Source of the DNA: Maribacter sp. 1_MG-2023
GTDB lineage: Bacteria > Bacteroidota > Bacteroidia > Flavobacteriales > Flavobacteriaceae
Reading direction: 5' to 3'
DNA length: 64,000 bases
Assembly: GCF_030547005.1 (NCBI RefSeq)
Contig: NZ_JAUOPN010000005.1
Span: forward strand, 124,001 to 188,000
Both the position numbers and the translations under genes were made by a program. The notes beneath the pieces were generated by a model. It made no database searches. It was given only the letters and a program-made list of their open reading frames with translations, and was not told the origin of the DNA. This document shows, one piece after another, positions 20,039 to 30,321 of the stretch (position 1 is the first letter of the stretch; every line of letters begins with the position of its first letter).

Positions 20039-20884
20039 CTATTTTCTAACAATTAATAAATCGGTTGGTAGATCAGATAGAATATATTCAATGTCATGCG
20101 GAAATATTCGATCCCAAATACTTGTTTTTATAGGTGCGTTCATAACTAACAAGTCAGCTCTTACCACCTCGGCATAATGCCCAATAGAATATCCTCTTTT
20201 ACCAAAAATACTTTGTGTTTTCACCTTAATACCTTTAGTAATATTCTCTGGTAGCGAACAGACTATAGTGTTAACCCTCGAATCTTCTCTATGTCTAATA
20301 CGTTGTTTAATGATATTCGCCTTTTTTAACGTACGGTCATCTTCAACGTCCACCTGAATTTCTTTTGACATAATTTCTTCAACAATGGTAATTTGTTGCG
20401 CACCTAAAAGGCTCGATACATAAAAAGCATGTTCAATGGCCATTGGCGTTTCTGGGGCATCAAGACCATTGACGACAATATGCTTACAAAGCACTCTTTT
20501 TTGTGTAGGTTTAATTAACAACAGAACGGAGCAATGAACTTTACGAGTTAGTTTTCTAGCAATGGAACCCACATAAAATTGAAACTTATTTTCACGTTGC
20601 AATGCGCCTAAAATCAACAGATCAATCTTTAAATCGATACAAGCTTTAGTAATTATTGTCTCTGGATTGCCTTCTTTCCAAACTACTTCGATGGTATCAC
20701 CAGACTGTTCGGTTTCAGAAATTATTCGATTAATCTTTTCAGATTTTTCAGTGGTCTTTTCTCCTACATGTAGAAGAATAAGTTTGCAGTTTAAGTAATA
20801 TGCAATGCGGCTAGATTCTAGTATATTTACGTTGAGTGAAGGCGAAAATGCAAAGCCGAATAAAATGGAATGATATAACTTGAT
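20039..20884 (-). CDS. Tandem universal stress protein (UspA), start codon non-canonical
   Basis: Two UspA-like halves. The second (about 130-280) and the end of the first are obvious: KIDLLILGALQREN, then SIARKLTRKVHCSVLLL. The conserved coding continues upstream of the first usable TTG (20617) through YYLNCKLILLHVGEKTTEK and SILFGFAFSPSLNVN, up to a stop at 20897-20899. In that whole extension there is no in-frame ATG, GTG or TTG. Candidate starts are ATC at 20884 (giving xKLYHSILFGFAF, 281 residues) or ATT at 20866; a single base change would turn the ATC into ATG. A TTG start at 20617 would delete most of the first domain. Co-transcribed with the SulP gene, two bases apart. It may sense nucleotide or energy state; role inferred. 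Confidence 0.7.
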   Translation of the reverse strand: MKLYHSILFGFAFSPSLNVNILESSRIAYYLNCKLILLHVGEKTTEKSEKINRIISETEQSGDTIEVVWKEGNPETIITKACIDLKIDLLILGALQRENKFQFYVGSIARKLTRKVHCSVLLLIKPTQKRVLCKHIVVNGLDAPETPMAIEHAFYVSSLLGAQQITIVEEIMSKEIQVDVEDDRTLKKANIIKQRIRHREDSRVNTIVCSLPENITKGIKVKTQSIFGKRGYSIGHYAEVVRADLLVMNAPIKTSIWDRIFPHDIEYILSDLPTDLLIVRK

Positions 20885-21040
20885 AAGTAGTTGGTTCTAA
20901 TATTGTGCTGAACAAGATAGGGCTAAATAATTACAAGTGAATTGGTACTGTCGAACCTAGCACTCAAAAATGCACTGTTTCCCTTGGTCTTTATGTTATA
21001 TAGTGCCGTTTAATTGTTATTTTTATACAAAATAAAATGT

Positions 21041-22900
21041 ATGCTAGAGCTTGCAGGAATTATCATTTTAGGGATACTTGCTCAATGGGTGGCTTGGCGC
21101 TTAAAACTACCCGCAATTTTACCATTAATTCTTATCGGTTTAATTGTAGGTCCGTTATCAACATTGTACACAGAAGATGGCTCTAAAATTATCGAGCCTA
21201 TTTGGAACGGAACTAAGGGTCTTTTTCCTGGAGATAGCTTGTATTACTTTGTTTCGCTGGCAATAAGCATCATTTTATTCGAAGGCGGACTAACACTTAA
21301 GCGTTCTGAGATTAAAAATATTGGTCCGGTAATAACCAAGCTAATCACCCTTGGTAGCTTAACGACTTTCTTTGGCGCAGCATTGGCGGCATACTTTTTA
21401 TTCGGACTTTCATGGCAGCTGTCTTTCTTGTTTTCTGCTTTGATAATTGTAACGGGTCCGACGGTAATCACTCCGATTTTAAGGAACATTCCACTTAAAA
21501 AAGATGTTTCTGCCATGTTAAAATGGGAAGGAATTTTAATAGATCCTATTGGTGCATTGGCAGCGGTATTGGTCTATGAGTTTATAAGTGTTGGTGAAGG
21601 TCAAGCGTATACCATGACTGCATTAGTTGAGTTCGGAAAAATTCTGTTATTTGGTTTTACCTTTGGTTTCACTTTTGCACACGCACTAACATTCTTAATC
21701 AAAAAGAGTCTTATTCCACATTATTTATTGAATGTAGTATCGCTATCTGTTGTATTGGGTGTTTTCGTCATGTCAGATGTTTTTGCACATGAATCTGGCT
21801 TATTGGCGGTTGTTGTTATGGGTATGGTAATGGGTAATACCAATTTACCGAATATTAAAGAATTACTCTATTTTAAAGAATCGTTAAGTATTCTTTTAAT
21901 CTCTATATTATTCATTTTATTAGCTGCTAATATTGATATTTCAGATCTAGAATTAATTTATACTTGGAAAACCATAGTACTGTTCTTAGCTATTGTATTA
22001 ATCATTCGACCACTTGGTGTTTTCTTAAGTTCAATTGGTTCTAATTTAAAGTTTAATGAAAAGCTTTTTATTAGCTGGGTAGGTCCAAGAGGTATTGTTG
22101 CAGCTGGTATTGCGTCTTTATTTGGTTCTAAATTAATAGCGAAGGGAGAACCAGGGGCAGAGTATATTACCCCTTTAGTGTTCATGATAGTTTTAGGTAC
22201 GGTTTTATTAAATGCTACTACGGCTAGAATTTTTGCGAAGCTAATTGGTGTATTTCTAAATAAGTCTGAAGGAATTTTGATTCTTGGAGCATCGAAAGTA
22301 TCTCGCTTAATTGGGGAATATTTACATAAAAACGATAGGCATGTAGTGCTAATAGATAATAACCAGTCTAATATTGAAAAGGCAAATAAATTAGGTTTAG
22401 AAGCTATTTCGGCCAACATTTACTCAGATAATTTAACTGATAATATTGAACTTAACGATATTGGTTATTTAATGGCATTGACTGCAAATTCAGATATTAA
22501 TAGGTATGCCATAGATAAATTTCAAGATGCGTTTGGTGAAAATGGCTCTTTTAGATTAGTAGATGCCGATGAAATGTCTGATCCAGAGAATAACCCTAAA
22601 GAAGGATTGTTTTCTCACACCGACGACTTTATTAAATTAACCGAAGCGGCACGAAAGTTTCCTGCCATACATGAAATTGAACTTCATGATACAGAACATT
22701 ACGAAGGTTTAATAGAAATAACAAAGGCCGATGCAGATATTGTTCCCTTATTTCTCTTAGATCCAGAAGGAGAAATACATATTATCACTGCATTTAGTAA
22801 AGAATTCACAGACATTCAGAAAGGTTACAAATTGGCATACTTGGGTAAAATGTTCCCTCTTGAAGATCCAGATAAAGAAGAAGCCAATGAGAATTCATAA
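21041..22900 (+). CDS. CPA-type cation:proton antiporter with RCK/TrkA-N domain
   Basis: Monovalent cation/proton antiporter of 619 residues. About twelve membrane segments cover residues 1-395, including the FEGGLTLKRSEIK and TGPTVITPILRNIPLKKD regions typical of NhaP/KefB-related exchangers and WVGPRGIVAAGIASL near 350. A TrkA-N nucleotide-binding domain follows (GILILGASKVSRLIGEYL, then HVVLIDNNQSNIEKA). The ATG at 21041 is preferred to a TTG nine codons upstream because it begins the first membrane helix (MLELAGIIILG). The gene is divergent from the Usp-SulP pair, making an ion-homeostasis locus. Na+ versus K+ specificity is not resolvable. Confidence 0.9.
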   Translation: MLELAGIIILGILAQWVAWRLKLPAILPLILIGLIVGPLSTLYTEDGSKIIEPIWNGTKGLFPGDSLYYFVSLAISIILFEGGLTLKRSEIKNIGPVITKLITLGSLTTFFGAALAAYFLFGLSWQLSFLFSALIIVTGPTVITPILRNIPLKKDVSAMLKWEGILIDPIGALAAVLVYEFISVGEGQAYTMTALVEFGKILLFGFTFGFTFAHALTFLIKKSLIPHYLLNVVSLSVVLGVFVMSDVFAHESGLLAVVVMGMVMGNTNLPNIKELLYFKESLSILLISILFILLAANIDISDLELIYTWKTIVLFLAIVLIIRPLGVFLSSIGSNLKFNEKLFISWVGPRGIVAAGIASLFGSKLIAKGEPGAEYITPLVFMIVLGTVLLNATTARIFAKLIGVFLNKSEGILILGASKVSRLIGEYLHKNDRHVVLIDNNQSNIEKANKLGLEAISANIYSDNLTDNIELNDIGYLMALTANSDINRYAIDKFQDAFGENGSFRLVDADEMSDPENNPKEGLFSHTDDFIKLTEAARKFPAIHEIELHDTEHYEGLIEITKADADIVPLFLLDPEGEIHIITAFSKEFTDIQKGYKLAYLGKMFPLEDPDKEEANENS

Positions 22901-22920
22901 TTACACATTCAAACCTTATT

Positions 22921-22944
22921 AAATACTGTGAGGTATTTTTTTCT
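22921..22944 (+). terminator. Weak rho-independent terminator after the antiporter gene
   Basis: AAATAC (22921-22926) pairs with GTATTT (22933-22938) and is followed by further T residues (TTTTCT). The stem is short and AT-rich, so termination efficiency is uncertain. Confidence 0.4.
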
Positions 22945-23086
22945 ATCTAAACCTATTTTTTATGTGATAACCGTTTACGATAGATACACCCTACTTATCC
23001 CTTTTTTATCCTAATTGGGCAGAATCTACTTTATTTAAGCACGTACTGACTATAGTTTTACGGTATCAATCAAAAAACGATCAGTC

Positions 23087-23403
23087 ATGAAATTCAAATT
23101 AACTTTTCTAGTAGTAGCGCTCTTCATCACAGCAACTTCTATTTCACAAAACACCATCAACGGTATAATCACCGACACAACAAAAGCGCCGCTTTATTTT
23201 CCAACATTATTCTATATGAAGTAGGAAAAGAAGAAGCGGTAACCGGAGTAATTAGCAATGATAACGGTGCTTAGGTGTTTGAAAACCTTTCAAATGGTAC
23301 ATATCACTTTAAAACCGATTACTTATCACCATAAAAGGATATACAGAAAAGGCTATGACCATCATTTTAAGTACTTCAGGTTTTAGAAAGTGGTTAGAGT
23401 GAA
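23087..23403 (+). pseudogene. Decayed N-terminus of a CarboxypepD-regulatory/beta-barrel outer-membrane protein
   Basis: An ATG at 23087 opens a signal peptide (MKFKLTFLVVALFIT...SISQ) and the start of a CarboxypepD-regulatory-like domain (NGIITDTTKAPL), then a frame change near 23197 is needed to continue with FSNIILYEVGKEEAVTGVI, SNDNGA, a TAG, VFENLSNGTYHFKTDYLSP, a TAA, and after another frame change GYTEKAMTIILSTSGF. The pattern signal-peptide + NG-V/I-T-D...SN-x-NG-x-F matches the N-termini of the two intact beta-barrel genes downstream. At least one frameshift and two stop codons show that it is dead; the plug and barrel are missing. It ends against lepA. Confidence 0.75.
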
Positions 23404-23404
23404 A

Positions 23405-25201
23405 TTAGTCATTCAACTTCAATACTGCCATAAATGCCTCTTGTGGAACCTCTACGTTACCTACTTGACGCATACGTTTTTTACCTTTCTTCTGCTTTTC
23501 TAGAAGTTTACGTTTACGCGAGATATCACCACCATAACATTTTGCAGTTACATCTTTACGTAAAGCTTTAGTAGTTTCTCTAGAGATGATTTTTGCACCA
23601 ATAGCAGCTTGAATTGGAATATCAAACTGTTGTCTTGGTATCAGTTCTTTTAGCTTGGCACAAATCTTTTTACCAATATTTACGGCATTATCAGCATGTA
23701 ATAAAGCAGAAAGTGCATCAACTGGCTGTGCGTTTAGTAAAATATCTACACGCACTAATTTAGAAGGTCTCATACCTATAGGCGTGTAATCGAAGGATGC
23801 ATACCCTTTAGAAACCGTTTTTAAACGGTCATAAAAATCAAAAACGATTTCTGCCAAAGGCATGTCGAAATTAAGCTCAACACGCTCAGTGGTCAAATAC
23901 GTTTGATTTGTAATTACACCACGCTTTTCAATACATAAAGACATTACGTTACCTACGAAATCAGCTTTCGTAATAATGGTAGCTTTAATATAAGGCTCTT
24001 CAACATGATCAATACTTGACGGGTCAGGTAAATCTGTTGGGTTGTTTACAACAATCGGTATTTCTGGATCTTTACGTGTAAATGCGTGGTAACTAACGTT
24101 AGGTACCGTAGTAATTACCGTCATATTGAACTCTCGTTCTAAACGCTCTTGAATAATTTCCATGTGTAGCATTCCTAAGAATCCACATCTAAATCCGAAT
24201 CCAAGTGCAGCACTACTTTCTGGTGCAAAAACAAGAGAAGCATCATTCAATTGTAGTTTTTCCATCGAAGCACGTAGCTCTTCAAATTCATCGGTATCAA
24301 CAGGGTAAATACCCGCAAATACCATTGGCTTTACATCTTCAAATCCTCCAATTGCGTTTTTGGTTGGGTTGACCGCATCTGTAATAGTATCACCTACTTT
24401 AACTTCACGAGCATCTTTTATTCCAGTAATTAAATAACCAACATCACCAGCCTTAACACTCTTTTTAATCTCTTGTGTCAACTTTAAAGTACCTACCTCA
24501 TCGGCATAATAGTCTTTGTCGGTTGCTACAAATTTTATTTTTTGTCCCTTTTTAATTTCGCCGTTTATAACTCTAAAATAAGTTTCAACACCTCTAAACG
24601 GGTTGTAAACAGAATCGAAAACCAAAGCTTGTAACGCTTCATCTGGGTTACCCGTTGGGGCAGGAATACGCTCAATAATAGCGCTTAATATTTCTTCAAT
24701 ACCAATACCGGTTTTTGCAGATGCAGGTATAACTTCCTCAGCCTTACAACCTAAAAGATCAACAATATCATCGGTAACCTCTTCTGGGTTGGCACTTGGT
24801 AAATCAACCTTGTTTAAAACAGGTATAATCTCAAGGTCGTTCTCTAAAGCTAAATATAAATTAGAAATAGTCTGTGCTTGAATGCTCTGTGCAGCATCTA
24901 CCACTAATAATGCACCTTCACATGCGGCAATTGATCTAGAAACCTCGTATGAGAAATCTACGTGACCAGGTGTGTCAATTAAGTTTAAAATATATTCTTC
25001 ACCCTTGTAGGTGTATTCCATTTGTATGGCATGACTTTTTATAGTGATACCACGTTCTCTTTCAAGATCCATACTGTCTAGCAACTGTTCCTTTTTCTCT
25101 CGATCGGTAACAGATCCGGTAAATTCTAACAGTCTATCTGCCAGGGTACTTTTACCATGGTCAATATGTGCAATAATGCAGAAATTTCTAATGTTCTTCA
25201 T
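23405..25201 (-). CDS. lepA: Elongation factor 4 (back-translocating GTPase LepA)
   Basis: Ribosomal GTPase of 598 residues, the normal length for LepA/EF4. The G1 motif [14 protein letters not shown] is at residues 11-24, the G2/G3 region includes [12 protein letters not shown] and [12 protein letters not shown], and G4 is NKVDLPSA. The LepA-specific C-terminal domain is present, ending [20 protein letters not shown]. The protein binds stalled or mistranslocated ribosomes at the membrane under ionic stress. The start ATG at 25201 gives the canonical [16 protein letters not shown]. Stand-alone gene, divergent from the outer-membrane protein gene. Confidence 0.97.
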   Translation of the reverse strand: MKNIRNFCIIAHIDHGKSTLADRLLEFTGSVTDREKKEQLLDSMDLERERGITIKSHAIQMEYTYKGEEYILNLIDTPGHVDFSYEVSRSIAACEGALLVVDAAQSIQAQTISNLYLALENDLEIIPVLNKVDLPSANPEEVTDDIVDLLGCKAEEVIPASAKTGIGIEEILSAIIERIPAPTGNPDEALQALVFDSVYNPFRGVETYFRVINGEIKKGQKIKFVATDKDYYADEVGTLKLTQEIKKSVKAGDVGYLITGIKDAREVKVGDTITDAVNPTKNAIGGFEDVKPMVFAGIYPVDTDEFEELRASMEKLQLNDASLVFAPESSAALGFGFRCGFLGMLHMEIIQERLEREFNMTVITTVPNVSYHAFTRKDPEIPIVVNNPTDLPDPSSIDHVEEPYIKATIITKADFVGNVMSLCIEKRGVITNQTYLTTERVELNFDMPLAEIVFDFYDRLKTVSKGYASFDYTPIGMRPSKLVRVDILLNAQPVDALSALLHADNAVNIGKKICAKLKELIPRQQFDIPIQAAIGAKIISRETTKALRKDVTAKCYGGDISRKRKLLEKQKKGKKRMRQVGNVEVPQEAFMAVLKLND

Positions 25202-25402
25202 AGCGGTAACAGTAATAATAAAGCCAATTTATACCAGGATTGTAGCCCGGAATTAAAGAGCAATTGCAAATATAATCTAATTTATAGCGCTATGCTTGAG
25301 TGTGCTTATCTATTTATGGTTGTGAAGATTAGTTTGGATTACATATATTGTAAAGGATTACAACAATTTTTACTAGATTTGAATTTCAACCCCCAATTGC
25401 CA

Positions 25403-27805
25403 TTGAAAAAATTATTTATTATTTTATTTATTGCCATAGGCCTACCATTTGTTGCACATAGTCAAACATTTGAATTAAAAGGCGAGGTTAAAGACCAATA
25501 CCAAGAACCCGTCGCATTTGCTTCTGTATTTCTACTTACTGTTAAAGATTCTGTTTTGGTAAAAGGAAGTTCTGCTGATGAAAATGGCTCTTTTTTATTT
25601 TCTGATATTGCAGAGGGTCTCTATTTTTTAAATGCATCTTATGTAGGTCAAACCTCAGAAAATTTAGCGATTGAGATTATTAAGGATACCAAGATTGGAG
25701 CTTTAATAATAGAGCAACAGGCAGAACAACTTAATGAGGTAACCGTTACAAGCAATAAACCTGTAGTTAAAAGAGAAGTTGATCGCATTGTTTTCAATGT
25801 AGAAAATACGGTCATTTCTCAAAACAGTTCGTGGGATATTCTTAGTCAGACCCCAGGTGTCATTATCATGGGCGATGATCTTAAAGTGCGTAATAGAACT
25901 ACTACAGTTTATATCAATAACCGTAAAGTTCAACTGTCATCTGAGGAGGTTAGAAGTCTATTAGAGAATTACCAAGGCGAGAATATAAAATCGGTTGAGG
26001 TTATTCATAATCCACCAGCAAGTTATGATGCGGAAGGGGGCTCAATTTTGAATATTGTCACCAGTAAAAACCTGTCTGTAGGTTATAAAGGCAATGTAAA
26101 TGTAGGGTATACACAAGGTGTGTTCCCTAAATATAATTTTGGCACATCGCATTTTTATAAAACTAAAAAGTTGAATGTAAATGCGAATTATAATTACAGT
26201 CCAAAAAAGGAATTTAAAAACACCTTGAATACAACCAATTTTATCGAAGATGGTGATGTTCTTTCTATTTGGGATACTGATTTTGACCAAATAATTAGAA
26301 GTAATACACATGCTGCCGGTCTTGTGGTAGATTATGACTTCAATGATAAAAACACTCTTAGTTTTACAAGTAACGGGCAATTTCAACCAAAAAGAGATTC
26401 TGATTTTTTTCAGGAAACGACCATAAAAGATGCTGTCGGAGTGTTAGACTCCATTTTTACGACAAACAGTTTTTTAGATGAAAAGAAAAACAATATTTCA
26501 GGTGACCTTACTTTTAAACATCAATTTAAAGACCAAGCAAATTTAACTGTAAATGCACATTATACGTATTTTGATTTGGGTCGTAATCAAAATGTAAACT
26601 CCAATTATTTTATGCCTAACGGTTCATTTATACGTGATTTTAGTTTTTCGACCATTGCAGATCAGCAGATAGAAATACAAACCGCTCAATTAGATTACAC
26701 AGATTATTTTGGTAGTGTATTTTTTGAAACAGGGATTAAAGGTGCGTTCATAAATTCTGAAAGCAGGTTAGACTTTTTTTTACAGAACAATGGTACAGAG
26801 TTTATACCAAATTTATCTGATGATTATATCTATGATGAAAGTGTTTATGCAGGTTATTTTAGTATGTCAAAAGATTGGGAAAAATGGAGTATTAAAACGG
26901 GGCTAAGAGCAGAGCATACAGAGAGTTCTGGTGTGTCAGTAAATGTGTCAAACATTAACGCCTTAAGTTATTTTGAATTATTTCCTTCATTGTATATTCT
27001 TCATACCATTAACAAGAATCATAGTTTATCATTTGATTATTCTAGAAAGGTAGAACGCCCTAGGTATGAAGATTTGAATCCGTTTAGAACCTATGTTAAC
27101 GAAAGAACTATTGTTGAAGGCAATCCTAATTTAACGCCTAGTTTCAGTCATAATTTCAACTTGAATTACACGCTGAATCAAGAATATTTCTTTGACTTCT
27201 ATTACCGAGACAATGGCAAGTATATTTCTACCATTACTTTTCAAGATAACGATAATCTAGTATTAAGAGATGTTACTCAAAATGTTTTAGAAAGTACCTC
27301 CTACGGGTTTGATTTTTCATATGGTAAGTCCATCACTAACAATTGGTATTTGTACAGTTATATTTCACTTTTTCATGAAGAGGAATCTTTTCTTGCTTTA
27401 CAAAGCGATGAGTATTCTTTTACCAATGACTTTAATGGAGCGTATGTAGACCTTACAAATTATATCACCCTTTCTAAAGATGGTAGTTTTAAAGGCGAAT
27501 TAGGCTTAGTATATATGTCAGGCTGGTTGCAAGGTTCATTTATACAAGAAGAGACTACAAATTTAACCGTAGGATTAAGAAAATCATTTTTAAATAATAG
27601 AGCTATACTGAGTGTAAGCGCAAATGATCTATTGGGTAAATATAATGGATATGTGTCTTCTAAATATTTAAATCAAGACAATGGTTATATAACGACTCCC
27701 GAAACCCAATATGTAAAATTTGGCTTCACGTACAACTTCGGTAATTTTCGCTTAGAAGATAACCAACGCGGTATAGATAAAATAGAGCGTGAACGCCTCA
27801 AGTAA
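25403..27805 (+). CDS. Outer-membrane beta-barrel protein, TonB-receptor-like (paralogue 1)
   Basis: Outer-membrane protein of about 800 residues. The reading frame is open from inside lepA, but a TTG at 25403 gives a proper signal peptide (LKKLFIILFIAIG... ending AHSQ), so translation is placed there. Residues about 25-105 form a CarboxypepD-regulatory-like domain (GEVKDQYQEPVAFASVFL), 115-220 a TonB-receptor plug (LSQTPGVIIMGDD, NPPASYDAEGGSILNIV) and the rest an OMP beta-barrel ending in an aromatic-rich strand (YVKFGFTYNFGNFRL). No TonB box I can be sure of. It is followed after 110 bases by a close paralogue in the same direction. Ligand unknown. Confidence 0.85.
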   Translation: MKKLFIILFIAIGLPFVAHSQTFELKGEVKDQYQEPVAFASVFLLTVKDSVLVKGSSADENGSFLFSDIAEGLYFLNASYVGQTSENLAIEIIKDTKIGALIIEQQAEQLNEVTVTSNKPVVKREVDRIVFNVENTVISQNSSWDILSQTPGVIIMGDDLKVRNRTTTVYINNRKVQLSSEEVRSLLENYQGENIKSVEVIHNPPASYDAEGGSILNIVTSKNLSVGYKGNVNVGYTQGVFPKYNFGTSHFYKTKKLNVNANYNYSPKKEFKNTLNTTNFIEDGDVLSIWDTDFDQIIRSNTHAAGLVVDYDFNDKNTLSFTSNGQFQPKRDSDFFQETTIKDAVGVLDSIFTTNSFLDEKKNNISGDLTFKHQFKDQANLTVNAHYTYFDLGRNQNVNSNYFMPNGSFIRDFSFSTIADQQIEIQTAQLDYTDYFGSVFFETGIKGAFINSESRLDFFLQNNGTEFIPNLSDDYIYDESVYAGYFSMSKDWEKWSIKTGLRAEHTESSGVSVNVSNINALSYFELFPSLYILHTINKNHSLSFDYSRKVERPRYEDLNPFRTYVNERTIVEGNPNLTPSFSHNFNLNYTLNQEYFFDFYYRDNGKYISTITFQDNDNLVLRDVTQNVLESTSYGFDFSYGKSITNNWYLYSYISLFHEEESFLALQSDEYSFTNDFNGAYVDLTNYITLSKDGSFKGELGLVYMSGWLQGSFIQEETTNLTVGLRKSFLNNRAILSVSANDLLGKYNGYVSSKYLNQDNGYITTPETQYVKFGFTYNFGNFRLEDNQRGIDKIERERLK

Positions 27806-27829
27806 TGATAACTATTTAGTTGTCAATAG

Positions 27830-27857
27830 ATTAAAATTTTATTAAGAAAATTTTAAT
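27830..27857. repeat. Perfect AT-only inverted repeat between two paralogous genes
   Basis: ATTAAAATTTT (27830-27840) and its exact reverse complement AAAATTTTAAT (27847-27857) are separated by ATTAAG. The 11-base-pair arms contain no G or C and no T-run follows, so this is a poor terminator; it could be an operator or a weak hairpin upstream of the second beta-barrel gene. Confidence 0.5.
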
Positions 27858-27915
27858 AATACTGTAAGATAATTCAATATTACTTTCCTACATTTAGTTG
27901 GTATACGAACACCAA

Positions 27916-30315
27916 ATGACTAGGAATTTTTATATTACACTACTGTTTTGTCTTACGTTTTCCCTAGCGTTTTCCCAAGACTTTATTATTAATGGCGTAG
28001 TAGTAGATGACAATCAAAACCCCGTTGTTTTAGCAAATGTAATTTTACTAACTAGCGAAGGTGAATTCATTAAGGGCATGGTTACTAATGACCAGGGTTT
28101 TTATGAGTTTAAAGCTGTTACTGCTGGTGCGTATAGCATTGTTGCTAGTTACATAGCAAATACCGTAGAGAGCTCTGAAATCTCAGTGACCGAAAATATG
28201 GAACTTAAGCCATTAATTCTTCAAAGTTCTCAACAGTTAGATGAGGTTGTTGTCACTCAAAAAAAGCCGGTATTAGAACAATTAGCAGACCGTCATATTT
28301 TTAGTGTTGAAAACACGGCACTTTCAGATGGTGATATCTGGGATGTTCTTAAACGTACTCCTGGTGTTATGGTAATGAATAATCGATTGTACATTAATGG
28401 TAGTCCTAATGTTAATGTGATGATCAATGGTAAACTAGTCAACTTACCAGAAAGTGATATTATTAATTTACTCAGCGGCAGTTCTGCAAGTAATGTACAG
28501 TCTATAGAAGTAATAACGAGTCCACCTGCAAAATATAGTGCCGAAGGCGGCTTGTTGATTGATATTAAAATGAAAAAACACCTTGTTTCAGGGTATAACG
28601 GCGCTGTTTTTAATAGATATTCGCAAGGTGTTTTACCAAAACATACTTTAGGTACAGATCACTTCTTTAAAGGTAAAAAAATTGATTTTTCAACCAATTA
28701 CAGCTTTAGTCATGATAGAGATTGGACCAGATATTCTGATGTTACAACATTTTTTGAAGACGGTCAAGAAAGTGAGATTTGGTCAGCAGAGCAAAAATCT
28801 ATAACTAAGGTAAAAAGCCATAATCTAAACCTATTTTTAGATGTCGAATTAAATGAGAAAAATGCAATTAGTCTTTCTTCTACCTCAAGTTTTTCACCCA
28901 ATAGAAATACTATATATACTTCCACAACTGATCTGGAAAATACCAATGAAGATTTAATAGCGCGTTTAAAAGGTCTCAATATACTAAACGATGATACTTA
29001 TAACTCGTCTAACTATTTAGATTGGGTGCATAAGTTGAATGATAAAGGAGCAGAAATATCAACAAATGCACATTTTACATATTATGATTCTAAAGATAGT
29101 CAAGAATTAAATAATGAAATAGTTGAGGGTTTTACAGAGAATACATCAGAGAACACTTTAAACACAGATTCCGATCAAATTATAAATCTTTTTAGTGTTC
29201 AAACTGACCTTACCCTGCCAATATCTGAACACTCTACTATGGAGACAGGTTTAAGAATTGCAAACATTAACTCAGAAGCAAGTATTATACAGACTGGTTT
29301 TGATGATACTGTTGAGGGAATTAACCCTACAGAATCTGGCATTTTTAATTATGATGAGCAAATTTATGCCGGTTATATCAGTTTTAGCAACAGCTGGGAA
29401 AAATGGAAATTAAATGCCGGTCTTCGAACAGAATATACAGATACAAAGGGTGAATTAGATGTTTTACCATTGGCGAACACGACTTCTTATTTTGATTTGT
29501 TCCCAAACCTGTCAATGTCTTATACGAAAGACAAAAATGCTTTCATGGTAAAATACTACAGGCGAATTACCCGGGCCAGATATAGCAGTATAAACCCTTT
29601 TCAATATTATTTATCGGCAAATTCTATCTATGAAGGAAATCCTAATTTAAAACCAGCTTATAATACTTACGTAGAAGTCGATTATGTATTTGATAAAGAC
29701 TTTAAGTTTGCCCTATTTACCAGTATAAAATCAGACGAACAAGTACAACAGTTTATTCAAGATAATGCGACCAATATCCTTAAAGCACAATATCTAAATT
29801 TAGAAACCAATTACAATTTTGGTGCAGATGTAAGTGTGTCTAAATATCTTACCTCATACTGGTACTCTTATTTTTTGGTAAGCCAATATTATAATCAAAA
29901 TAAGTTTATTGATATAGCAACAGATGCAACTATAGAGAATTCTATTTGGACTACATATATACGAGCTAATAACTATTTCACATTATTAAAAGATGAATCG
30001 TTGTATGCAGACATGGCATTCACCTATATTTCTCCATATGTTAAAGGTAATGCTAGTAATAGAGCATATAGTAAATTAGGTATAAATTTTAGAAAGACTT
30101 TTTGGAATAAAGATGCTAGTGTTTCAATAGGAATAGAAGATATTTTTAATAACGGAAATACCTTTTCTACAAGAAACTACCTTGACCAAAATAACACTAC
30201 AAGTACAAGACCCGAAAGTCGATTATTTGTATTCGGTTTTAGATATAAATTCGGAAACACTAAAATTCGCGATAATTCTAAAAGTAAGAATACAGACGAA
30301 AATAAGCGATTATAA
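27916..30315 (+). CDS. Outer-membrane beta-barrel protein, TonB-receptor-like (paralogue 2)
   Basis: 799 residues from the ATG at 27916, chosen over a TTG at 27898 because it begins a signal peptide (MTRNFYITLLFCL... ending LAFSQ). Same architecture as the preceding gene: CarboxypepD-regulatory domain (NGVVVDDNQNPVVLANVIL), plug (LKRTPGVMVMNN, SPPAKYSAEGGLLIDIKM) and C-terminal OMP barrel ending FVFGFRYKFGNTKI. The parallel phrases in both proteins (PGVxxM, PPAxYxAEGG, EGNPNLxP) show they arose by duplication. A direct tandem pair, possibly one transcript. Ligand unknown. Confidence 0.86.
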   Translation: MTRNFYITLLFCLTFSLAFSQDFIINGVVVDDNQNPVVLANVILLTSEGEFIKGMVTNDQGFYEFKAVTAGAYSIVASYIANTVESSEISVTENMELKPLILQSSQQLDEVVVTQKKPVLEQLADRHIFSVENTALSDGDIWDVLKRTPGVMVMNNRLYINGSPNVNVMINGKLVNLPESDIINLLSGSSASNVQSIEVITSPPAKYSAEGGLLIDIKMKKHLVSGYNGAVFNRYSQGVLPKHTLGTDHFFKGKKIDFSTNYSFSHDRDWTRYSDVTTFFEDGQESEIWSAEQKSITKVKSHNLNLFLDVELNEKNAISLSSTSSFSPNRNTIYTSTTDLENTNEDLIARLKGLNILNDDTYNSSNYLDWVHKLNDKGAEISTNAHFTYYDSKDSQELNNEIVEGFTENTSENTLNTDSDQIINLFSVQTDLTLPISEHSTMETGLRIANINSEASIIQTGFDDTVEGINPTESGIFNYDEQIYAGYISFSNSWEKWKLNAGLRTEYTDTKGELDVLPLANTTSYFDLFPNLSMSYTKDKNAFMVKYYRRITRARYSSINPFQYYLSANSIYEGNPNLKPAYNTYVEVDYVFDKDFKFALFTSIKSDEQVQQFIQDNATNILKAQYLNLETNYNFGADVSVSKYLTSYWYSYFLVSQYYNQNKFIDIATDATIENSIWTTYIRANNYFTLLKDESLYADMAFTYISPYVKGNASNRAYSKLGINFRKTFWNKDASVSIGIEDIFNNGNTFSTRNYLDQNNTTSTRPESRLFVFGFRYKFGNTKIRDNSKSKNTDENKRL

Positions 30316-30321
30316 CATTCG

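Noticed and set aside
25157-25402. Upstream extension of the first beta-barrel gene into lepA
   Set aside because: It overlaps lepA on the other strand and has no signal peptide; the TTG at 25403 gives a proper signal peptide.
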